The notes under the pieces were generated by a model, which saw only the letters and a list, made by a program, of their open reading frames with translations, was not told the origin of the DNA and did no database searches. 64,000 nt of DNA, from contig CM063506.1 in assembly GCA_032207245.1 (NCBI GenBank), positions 42,172,471-42,236,470 of the forward strand. Reading direction: 5' to 3'. Each line of letters starts with the position of its first letter. Position 1 is the stretch's first letter. Of this stretch, positions 55,580-64,000 are shown one piece after another. The translations under genes were made by a program, and so were the position numbers. The DNA is from Pardosa pseudoannulata. Its lineage: Eukaryota; Arthropoda; Arachnida; Araneae; Lycosidae.

Positions 55580-56370
55580 TATTACAATGCAGTCGTGAAA
55601 ACACAGCGATAATTGTCGTTCGAAGAAATTATCATACACGTATTTTTCTTATTATTATACTCTAAAACCTGTTTTAAAATATATCTGTCGGATAAAATTT
55701 CAATTTGGCAATCTAAGGAATGTGGTGGAAAATTACACGGCGATTTTGATGAAATTATTAGTTTTATTAGAGTGAATGGACATTTCAACAAAGAATATAG
55801 CCAGAGGAAGAAGGGAAAGCGCCGTAGCGATAACGTAAATATGCAAGCGAAAGATGCGACTTCGAAAAACCTTGAGAGAAAAACTACTTTTCAGGCTTCT
55901 CATCAGATTCAGTTTCTTCATTCCTGTTTTTAGTTGTGATTTCATATTTTTTTTTTAGTTATCAATTTTGTACATTTTAGATATGGATTTTTTAAAAAGT
56001 CCTTGTAGCTTATACACTTAGGGTATATACTAATACGTACACAATATAGGAGTTAATTTTGCATAAGGTTCTATATTAAATTTTCACTTAAACAGATAGC
56101 TGCAAATGGCGTTGAATATTGACTCTACAGAGAAACCGAGTCTGAATCATTCTTTACAGCAGGTGGTGATTTGTAGTTCCCGCGTCTCTATGACAAGACT
56201 TAACCAATAACAATTATACAGCATAGTTCATATAGGAGGTGTTGATCACACAGACGGTAACTCCTGTCAAAAGGTTTCCTTGCTGAACAGCGTGAGATCA
56301 TTCGGGTTTTAACCTTAGAGTGCGCTTTTCCCTGTTTGATGTCAGGTTGCGAGAGCCACTGCATTGTCAC
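55580..56370 (+). repeat. Segment C, copy 2 (paralogue of 29.5-32.3 kb)
   Basis: Carries the AAAGAATATAGCCAGAGGAAGAAGGG...AAACTACTTTTCAGGC block and the AAACAGATAGCTGCAAATGG...GAGATCATTCGGGTTTTAAC block close together, without the hAT and SINE2 insertions of copy 1. A 106-codon ORF (55613-55933) spans the first block. Confidence 0.7.
55613..55933 (+). CDS. 106-codon ORF of unknown function, conserved in segment C
   Basis: The C-terminal half reads NGHFNKEYSQRKKGKRRSDN then VNMQAKDATSKNLERKTTFQ. It aligns codon for codon, without indels, with the frame in both 29.8-kb units (KEY, RKK, RR, DN, N, Q, K, SK, RKTT, QA, H retained). The N-terminal half (MSFEEIIIHVFFLLLYS...) could be a signal-like hydrophobic stretch or non-coding. 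It is basic in composition. It may be a remnant of a mobile-element protein; I do not recognise a family. Confidence 0.3.
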   Translation: MSFEEIIIHVFFLLLYSKTCFKIYLSDKISIWQSKECGGKLHGDFDEIISFIRVNGHFNKEYSQRKKGKRRSDNVNMQAKDATSKNLERKTTFQASHQIQFLHSCF

Positions 56371-57220
56371 TTAAAAGCAAACACATAAACGAAAAAAGTA
56401 CTATAAATATTTTACATTAAAGATTTAACATAAGTCATTTGTAAAGTAATCAAAAGCTTAAAATAGTTTTATAAATGGGAGTTTGATTCTTTATAGAATT
56501 GGGAAGGATTGAAGCACTGAATATGACATATTGATAAAATCAAATGAGTTTCATTTTTTAAGTGTTACGCTTGTTCTCAGTTGGCGCACCGCTCCTTACG
56601 ATTGCCAAATTTAAATTATATTGCGCAGAAATTCTTGCCAACGAGTCTTGAGTATATATGGAAACATGAAATCAATATTTTTATTGGACCAAGTAGAAAA
56701 GCTTAAAATATTTCATGCATTTACTAATTTATTGCAAACCAGTGGTAAAGCCCCTTCTAACCTCAAATGTTATGAAAAAAATCCAAGTTTTGAAACTCTA
56801 AATTATTCACCAGGTGGCATATTTTCATTGCTACACGAGGTCAAATGAGACCGAGACCTACTGTTTAAAGCCGATTAAGAAAGACTATGAACATGCATGC
56901 TAAAAATGAGATTCAAACCTACGTTCTTCAGTACTAAAGAACCGTGCCCAACTCATACGGCATACGCAAACGTAGATCAAAAACCAAAGAAAAGAGGACC
57001 ATCGACTTGCGTGCGGAACCTACGATCTTCAGTACTAAAGAGCAATACCCAACTCATTCAGCATAAGCAAACGTAGCACAAAAGCCAAAGAAAAGAGGAC
57101 TAGAGATATGAGCGAAGAACCGTTGTGTATTGATTGCACCGTGTTTCTCACCTTTCCGTGACAAATATTTCCCATTAATATTTTCCATTAATAATCAACA
57201 TCAGCATTTCAATTTCCTCT
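56371..57220. other. Stretch with one decayed SINE1 and a local duplication
   Basis: Besides the SINE1 relic (56815-56960), a block AACCTACG-TCTTCAGTACTAAAGA...AAACGTAG-CAAAA-CCAAAGAAAAGAGGAC occurs twice in tandem (56915-57000 and 57018-57103). Confidence 0.6.
56815..56960 (-). mobile_element. Decayed SINE1
   Basis: Reverse order GCTACACGAGGTCAAATGAGACC, AGACCTACTGTTTAAAGCCGATT, ATGAACATGCATG, GAGATTCAAACCTACG, GCCCAACTCATACGGCATACGC follows SINE1, with many changes. Confidence 0.65.
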
Positions 57221-57829
57221 ATAACCATGGCAGGAACTATACTTCCCATCACTAAAGTTGAAATGTATCATACAAATGAAAACATGAAATCAATTCTTAT
57301 TAAAAGATGCTATTGGATTAATACATTTTTGGAGATGGGATCACCCGGAATCGTTACCGGATCACAGATTTGGACTATATTGATAACAATAATTAGCAAC
57401 ATTAAATTAAGCAACAAGCAGACTTAATTTGCTTTGACATTTGAAAGGAGATACTGTTATTCATTTAGTTATTACTAGATTCTTCTAAAATATTTATCAC
57501 TATTGCTTCAATTTTAAAACCCACAGTGATATATACACTAACCTATGCATGACAACTGAAAAGAAATTCCAACATTAGCGCTAAGCTACTAAGTCAAATT
57601 TAATAACAACCAATAACGACCTACCTCTTCCTTGTTGTAATGAAAATCAATAACCTTATAATAACAATTCCTCTACATACATTTTAATATGAAATCTCAT
57701 AGCTTGTTATTATTCAAAATATCCAGAAGCAATATATAAACCGGAAAAAAATCCTGCAGGGTTCTAATGCATACATCATTCACTGAGCATTATTCGAAAT
57801 CTTCCACCCCCAGTAGGCGTTCTGATGCC

Positions 57830-58260
57830 CACATAAAGTAATGTATGCACGAGTGTGTGTGAGCGTTCTGACGGCTGCTTTCAGCTAATACGAAAACAAA
57901 AGTTTGGGGCGGGCAGACGTGGGAAGCTAGTTCTCGTCTGTCTCAGACAGCTGACGATCCAACGGTATTGAATAACGGTTTCGGTCCGTAGAGCAGAACA
58001 GAAAATTAGATTCCAACCTTTTTTTTTATTCTTTGTTCCTCGCATACACAAAATCGAACATCAAAACCTTTTCTCGTCGGACCTTCAACGTGCTGAATCC
58101 ACTTAGAAGGATTCGCGAGATAATTAGAATGTGAAGATAAACTGCAAGTAAGTTTAGAATAAACTCTCAATCAATCATTCTTGTCTGAAACTGGTTGAGC
58201 CAAAATTTCGAATAAGCTTACTGAAGAGATTATCAGTGCGGAGGTAAGAACAATAATTTT
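57830..58260 (+). promoter_or_regulatory. Weak candidate for a promoter with non-coding first exon
   Basis: The composition is less AT-rich than its surroundings: TTTGGGGCGGGCAGACGTGGG resembles a GC box near 57905. Downstream CTGCAAGTAAGTTTAG (58141) and GCGGAGGTAAGAAC (58240) fit 5' splice donors. No ORF starts here, and the evidence is only motif-level. It could equally be an old repeat. Confidence 0.2.
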
Positions 58261-59690
58261 AAACTTTAAAAGCAGGGTCAGCAAATTACGGCCTACGGGA
58301 CAGCTTGATATAGTAATAAAAGCCAGAATGTACCGAGCACTAGGCAGTTACCGAGCCATCTGCTTAATGTTATATCATTATATGTTGTTATATATACCTA
58401 TTTATTTATTTAATTTTTTTTTATCTTCATGGTGTTTTTGTCATTACTTTAAGCATTTATTTGGAGACACTGAGAAAAAAAAATATTGAGATTTAACATA
58501 TACGAACAAGTTCTAGCGTTTCCTAAATTAATTCTGTATTCCGCCATTTTTTTTATTTCGCAACTCTAATGAACGACCGAAAAATGGTTACCAATTTACT
58601 TATTGCTATTTATTTTAACTTTCATAAAGATAGAAATAAATTAGAATTTTACGATTATTTTACTTTATTAAATTTTTCGGAGATCTCCAAACATTTTCAC
58701 GCACCCCCAAATAATTTTTAGTTATTCACGAGCATACTAGTAGGTCACACAAAAACCCGGGAATCCGTAGAAGTAAACACGCTGGGAACCACTGCTCAAA
58801 AGCAATGGTTCCCAAACTTTGTCTGCCCATGGACTGCTCCACACATCAGATACCTTACCACGAAACCCCAACGGAAACAACGGTACATAATCTTTTTTAT
58901 ACTTCATTGTCGGTTCTTCATCCTAGTTTTCACATTCGTACAAACACATCTTAATTCTGCATCACCGAGGAAACAAGATATTTCAGGAGGGGTAGAGATC
59001 TCAACGAAAGAAAGTGCTATAAAAGCAGATAGTATTATCAGAAAATGGGAAAAAGGTTATAACAAGAGATGGGTATAGAAGAGGATCCAAATAATGCTTG
59101 ATATTCCGTTCTCTTCATCGGTAAATATTGAGAAAGGAGAAATAATATAAAAAAGGTAAACATCCGAAAAATAATCTGCCAATTTATTTCCTGCAATTTA
59201 AACTTTTCATAGAAATACGTCACAAATATTTTACTTGATTTGTTGGTTGGCATCGTGTCTGTTAAGAAATTCTTTTCATTGCCTTCAGAAGTTGGACTTC
59301 TAAGAGTGGGTCTTCGTAATTTAGAAAGAAGAACCAAGCAAAAAACCCTCAGGTTTGTCCTGCAAACTCCAGAGGTACCAAACTTTGGAATCTACAACTT
59401 TGGAAATAGGTATCAACTTTGGAACTTGAAACAAACTGTAACCACTAACGTATTTTATGTGCCCCAGCCGCCATCAAAGTACACGACGAATCTTTTTCCG
59501 GCTCAGGCCTTGATCCCTCTACTCACTGGTTATGAGATCGTTGACTCTGTCAACTGAGCAAATATTTTATTTTACATAACACCTTTTTCGCGGATCCCCA
59601 AACGTTTCTTACGCAATTCCAAATTGATTTTTATATCCACCCTTACCTTCTCAATGTCCTGACGGACCCCTGGAAGAACCACTACCTTAA
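58261..59690. mobile_element. hAT-end-like fragments around a SINE2
   Basis: CTGGGAACCACTG (ending 58800) and CAATGGTTCCCAAACTTTGTCTGC (58809) are back to back, separated by eight bases. GACCCCTGGAAGAACCACT lies near 59665-59685. Such TTCCCAAAC ends are typical of hAT MITEs. A second motif, CAGGGTCAGCAAATTACGG, is at 58273. Complete pairs of ends are not proven; a SINE2 lies within. Confidence 0.4.
59280..59556 (-). mobile_element. SINE2 with tRNA-like head
   Basis: Reverse SINE2 from AGTGGGTCTTCGTAATTTAGA through CCAGAGGTACC, TATTTTATGTGCCCCAGCCGCC and ACACGACGAATC to the head GATCGTTGACTCTGTCAACTGAGC. It has an internal duplication of ACTTTGGAA segments. ORFs across it are artefacts. Confidence 0.82.
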
Positions 59691-61043
59691 ACCGAGAGTA
59701 ACTAATAGCTTTCATTAGTAATAATAGTTTACGATTAAAAGGAAATAGCACTTCTAAACGACCTGATACAAAAATAAGTAACCCCTAGGATTAAAGGAGT
59801 AATGATAGTGATAAAAAGATTTTTCAGCTTATCTAGGATATAATAAAAGCTCACTACAATAAAAGACAAAAAACTTTAATCACCCATTGTACTAAATATT
59901 TTCTATAATTTTTTCATTTAATATAGCGTTAATCTAGCTCTAAGGGCTGATACAACCAATTCTCAGAGACATAACTTCATACGGGCTAAAAAAGTCCAGT
60001 TTATCTAAGATATAATTAAACTAGATAACAAGTTTAAGGCGCTGTTTATATATGACAAATTTAAATTTTTTAAAATTTAATCCATTTGAAAAGCATAATG
60101 AAAAAAATACTGAAATATTTATCTGAAAAATATATACAATCTTTTTAAGATTAAAATCGAAATTTAATTTCTCCGAATTATTTAAATTACAGTGATTATG
60201 CGATAAAAATTAATTTTGAAAGTAAATATCGGGACTCGGAACAGAATTTCAATCCCAAATGATCCATTTGATTAAGCACAGCATAGCATATTTCAAATTA
60301 TCTATAATACAGAGAAACGTGCTTACTCGTGAATAAGTAGATCAAGTATTTATCCTCAATCCTCATTAATTAGCAAGTAGCATTTTGAACACAGTTAATA
60401 AGCAAACAACGAGACTACATGGGAACCAAATTCGCTTAACAAGCTAAACAAAGCGATATAACTGTTAAAAACTAAAAATACATATCGAACTAGAGTTCCT
60501 AACGAATCTCCGAAACTATAATTATGTAATTTAACGACAGCACAGCAAACAATGGACGGATAATACGTTAATATTCAGATTGAATTAATTTATTGAACAA
60601 AATGCTTTTTGATCATGTTTTAAAGAATAGAATAGTTTTAAAAAATAGTTTAAAGAATAGATAATGATAAAAGCGATGCCTGTATAATAATTAATAAACT
60701 GACACATGTGTGCTGTAAAAACAAAAATTTGACATGAACACTGAATCATTACTTTCTGATAGGCCTATTAAATTTACACAATTTTTTTTATTTTAATTCT
60801 ATGTTGCGTCGTCAAAATTATCATTTGCATAATCCCTTCAAAGTTCAAAATTATTTTCGTTTCCCAAGGTAACGGTGTTCTGAGTGGAGCTCAAGCTCTG
60901 CTATTTGTCGGTGAATCACCAGTAAAATCCATCATCTTGAGACTCTATTATAAACTAAAATAATTCAATTACAATATATCTTTTACTCCGTACTAGGAAA
61001 TAGTAACAGAAAAATTAAAATTATTCACTTCAAATAACATTTT
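59691..61043. other. AT-rich stretch, nothing recognised
   Basis: No ORF of note, no terminal repeats and no RNA gene. Confidence 0.55.
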
Positions 61044-61640
61044 CAGACATGCCAACGTTCAGGCACTTGTGTCCGGAGTAATAGCGTGGTTTGAAATTTT
61101 AACATGCTAATTACAGATTATACGTAACTCCATATCATATTGGTTTCTAAATTAAAATCAAATTTAAAATATTTACACAGTAGTAAATTGTAAAAGATAA
61201 ATGAAAATTTATGCATTTAAAAATTTGAGTAGCTTTTTTAAGATTTAACAACTTATTTTTCAGAGCAGTGTTTCTTATAGTAACTAATACAAGAAACTCT
61301 TATAGTAACTCTAGTATAGTAATTCTAGTATAGTAACTCTTATAGCAACTGATTAAAATATTTTTCTATCATCAGGGATTCTAGAGTTTTTCTTCTAATG
61401 ATGACCTAAATACAATTTGGTTTTTCAGCACAGTATTGAAAAATTTTTAACATACAGCAGTACTGTGTAAAAAGAGTAATATTCAGCATCATTTTTTGAA
61501 AAACTTTATTTTTAATTGATGAATTGTAACCTTTTAGCTGTTTAAAAGTTTTGTTTTTTTCCGGAGCAATCTGAGGAGTTTCCGGAGTTACCAAATTTTC
61601 TAATTCCTCCGGAGCAACTCCGGAGTAGTTGCCATGTTTG
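61044..61640. mobile_element. DNA element E, copy 2 (uninterrupted)
   Basis: Ends CAGACATGCCAACG and, reversed, CAAACATGGCAACT. CATTTT flanks both sides (61038-61043, 61641-61646). Reverse complement of element E at 8973-11519 minus its insertions. It includes a short local repeat of TATAGTAACTCTAGTA (61275-61340). No ORF beyond a 62-codon chance frame. Confidence 0.85.
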
Positions 61641-62604
61641 CATTTTTGTTTTCAGATTTAAGCACTGTTACAACTCTATATCATTATGTCGGTATTTTTC
61701 TGCTGTACTTTTGTAGAGTATTGCCATCTCGAAGTGAACTAAAATCGTTAATATTTATTAATCGTTAATATTTATCATTATATTGATTTTTTAATATTAT
61801 TTAGTGCATGTCCCAAACAAAAAGGGAGATACACCACTACATGTCACAACATCCCCACACATAAAACTTCAACCTACAACTAATCGCTTTTGACATACAC
61901 AAAATACATGTAGGCCTCAGTAAAGAACTGGTCGAAAACGAGCCCAAAATTGTAAAATTGGATATTCAAAGTTCCTTTCAACAGGCGTAAAGCGGAAACA
62001 AGTCAAAACGGAACCAAGAAACAAGTCAAAATAGAATTAGTCATAGTCAAAATGCGTATTTCTGTTAATTCTGAATACCGAAATATTTCGCGATTACAAT
62101 AATACCTTTACTGAGAATGAGGAAATAAAAAGATATAATTAATACAAACTATGCGATTAAGTATTTGGCAATTACAAAAATAAAAGAAAACTAGAGATAT
62201 ATCGAGAAAATGTTTATTACGTAAATCGAAACCATTAAAACCTAAAAATATAATACTTCCGGAACACTGGAACTTAAAGCACGTTATTCTCTGAAAGACA
62301 TTGATGTTTCACTCAGAAGTCAAATTACACAATTAATTGAAACAAGATAAGTTTTTTCATTCGTCAGATGCAACGATGCGTGTAGAAATTTCCCTCCTAA
62401 TTTTTTTTACCCTTTTGTCTCACTCTCTTTCACTTACTGTTGTATCGAGACTCGAATATAAGAGACAGTTAACACTCCTTAACTATCACGCTAAAGCATT
62501 TTCCAAGAACCTCGACAATCTGCAGACAATCTACCCGAGGAAGATGGCCTGTCCTTGGGACAATCAGATATTTAAAGAGACTGAGGTTCATTCCAACAAA
62601 AACC
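61641..62604. other. AT-rich stretch, nothing recognised
   Basis: The start of a 128-codon ORF (62337) lies here, but its second half is inside the 235-bp tandem repeat. No gene is called. Confidence 0.45.
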
Positions 62605-63228
62605 AAGGTACTTATTTATTTTGGAAAACTTTCCATTCTTGCTATTCTTTCATTCTCCTCAGTAGGCGCCAGATTAATTTTCTCTCTCTTTCTCTCCGAA
62701 TATATCAGTGGAGATTTACTTGAACGAAATATTCAGTAATAGAAATACGTCTTGTTCCCCAGCGAAACTCCAATAAGACAAGAAATTATTCAGTTATACC
62801 AGAAGTTCCAAACTTTTCCTGGACCAAAGTACCAAAAACTAAGGTACTTCTTTATTTTGAAAACTTTTCATTCTTGCTATTCTTTCATTCTCCTCAGTAG
62901 GCGCCAAATTTATTTTCTCTCTCTTTCTCTCAGAATATATCAGTGGCAATTTACTTGTACGAAATATTAAGTAATAGAAATACTTCTCGTTTCCCGGCGA
63001 AGCTCCAATATAGCATGAAATTATTCAGTTGTACCAGAGGTTCTAAACTTTTTCTGGACCAAAATACAAAAAATTGAAGTACTTACTTATCCTAAGCGAT
63101 TTTCATTCCTGTTATTCTTTTATTCTCCTCAGTACGCGCCAAATTTATTTTCTCTCTCTTTCTCTCAGAATACATCAGTGGAGATTTACCTGTACGAAAT
63201 ATTCAGTAAGAGAAATAAGTCTAGCCAA
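62605..63228. repeat. 235-bp tandem repeat, about 2.7 units
   Basis: The landmark CATTCTTGCTATTCTTT falls at 62634, 62869 and 63104, exactly 235 bp apart. Units share CTCCTCAGTAGGCGCCA, TTTTCTCTCTCTTTCTCTC, TATCAGTGGAGATTTAC and CGAAATATTCAGTAATAGAAATA. Three ORFs with the same FHSCYSFILLS and LSLRIYQW segments are produced by the repeat. It may be the edge of a longer minisatellite. Confidence 0.92.
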
Positions 63229-63258
63229 AATAAGACACTCAGCCCTAATTAACGAAGT

Positions 63259-63781
63259 TTAACACATTGTTCGCGGTACACGTACTAGTACGTTTTCTGA
63301 TGATTGATATTTGAGCGCGGGTCACGTACAAGTACGGGTTGGTGTAACAACATGGTTTGTTTGTGGGTACAAAAATAACGATATATACAGGAAAATGAAA
63401 CCGAATGTTGTCTATTGCATACATTCTGGAAAAATTTAGACAAAAACAAGTTTTTACGTTATTAGTTTTATGATTGCTCTTTTCATTTTTTATAATGTAA
63501 AAATGTTTACATATAACATAACTAAAAAAAATTAAAAATATATACTACTATTTCTAATTGATTTTTCATGTTTACGATACTATTATAAATTTATTCATTA
63601 AACAATATATTTTCGTTTACAAAAATCTTATGGTTGTTATTTATATATTTCTATTTATATATTTATTTATATATTTCAATATAAAATACGAAAAGTTGAT
63701 TTAAAAATTAAATATTTGCGCGCGATACGCCCGCTCCCGGTACAATTCCGCTGCGAAATGTACCCCCACACAATGTATTAA
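63259..63781. mobile_element. piggyBac-like MITE, sister of the 7.6-kb copy (P7)
   Basis: TTAA at both edges (63259-63262, 63778-63781). Ends CACATTGTTCGCGGTACACG and, reversed, TACATTGTGTGGGGGTACA. A perfect palindrome ACGTACTAGTACGT is at 63280 and a related motif at 63322. It lacks the SINE1 and shows the uninterrupted target (CTTATGGTTGTTATTTATAT). Non-coding, 523 bp. Confidence 0.88.
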
Positions 63782-64000
63782 GAAATACCTTATGCAATAC
63801 CAGCTTAGCTTTTACTTATTTATTTACATGATCTATCACTTGTACGACTATCTCACTTATAAACCTTTTTAATTCGGTCCCACGGGAGTCGTATAAGTGA
63901 GAAGACACCACATTGCTTAATACTTTAAACAATCAACTGGAATATGTGAACAAAAATAACAACGCAACACACACACAGGGGTGGGGGTATGAACCTTGTC
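63782..64000. other. Window end, nothing recognised
   Basis: A short imperfect inverted pair around CTTGTACGACTATCTCACTTATA and GTCGTATAAGTGAGAAG (63839-63903) was noted; it may be the end of a further MITE. Confidence 0.35.

Noticed and set aside
58261..58800. A complete hAT element with ends CAGGGTCAGC and GGGAACCACTG
   Set aside because: The two ends do not match each other and flanks agree in only six of eight bases; kept only as end-like fragments.
59240..59557. 105-codon ORF
   Set aside because: It crosses a reverse SINE2 with internal duplication; repeat-derived.
62337..63262. Three ORFs sharing FHSCYSFILLS and LSLRIYQW
   Set aside because: The similarity comes from the 235-bp DNA repeat; frames start outside it and differ at their N-termini. 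Not a protein family.

Overview
This window reads as non-coding, repeat-dominated nuclear DNA of an animal, most likely an arthropod. An arachnid or spider is plausible from the mix of AT-rich sequence, tRNA-derived SINEs, and piggyBac, hAT and mariner derivatives, but the window contains no host gene that would fix the species. I found no open reading frame that I can recognise as a host gene, no intact tRNA or rRNA gene, no CRISPR array and no bacterial-type operon. All long ORFs are short (at most 135 codons) and most fall inside transposons, SINEs or microsatellites.

What can be supported is a dense, layered set of mobile elements. (1) tRNA-derived SINEs of at least four types: SINE1 (about 180 bp, tail of AAACC units), SINE2 (about 365 bp), SINE3 (about 240 bp, next to TA runs) and SINE4 (tRNA-like head inside a tandem triplication). 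A fifth tRNA-like head lies near 17.9 kb. (2) piggyBac-type non-autonomous elements flanked by TTAA, often with repeated palindromes near their ends. Two of them still encode the cysteine-rich C-terminal tail of the transposase. (3) hAT-type elements with 8-bp target duplications. (4) A Tc1/mariner-like element at a TA site. (5) A 3.2-kb element with inverted repeats of about 800 bp. (6) Many local tandem duplications with units of 114 to 490 bp.

Layout: 0-7.6 kb is AT-rich with a 133-bp tandem duplication and a piggyBac deletion derivative (2.5-3.4 kb). 7.6-8.3 kb is a piggyBac MITE carrying a SINE1. 9.0-11.5 kb is a nest of five insertions. 13-19.4 kb holds more SINE1 relics, a MITE and repeat family B. 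20.0-22.4 kb is a three-level nest (hAT, then mariner, then repeat B). 23.7-24.5 kb and 31.6-32.0 kb carry SINE2. 29.4-32.3 kb is a paralogue of 55.5-56.4 kb. 37.1-40.3 kb is the long-TIR element with a piggyBac MITE in one arm. 40.6-41.2 kb is a GC-richer island. 42.5-47.4 kb holds TA microsatellites, another piggyBac derivative and a hAT copy inserted into its own relative. 49.8-54.5 kb has tandem duplications built on SINE2 and SINE4. 57.8-58.3 kb is a weak candidate for a first exon or promoter. 61-63.8 kb holds a second copy of the 9-kb nested element, a 235-bp tandem repeat and the sister copy of the 7.6-kb piggyBac MITE.

The most useful property of the window is that several insertions have their own empty site elsewhere in the same window (SINE1 at 7.8 kb, SINE1 pair at 9.0 kb, mariner at 20.3 kb, MITE at 39.0 kb, hAT at 46.8 kb). 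Boundaries and order of insertion can therefore be read directly. I saw no evidence of a new host pathway or defence system.
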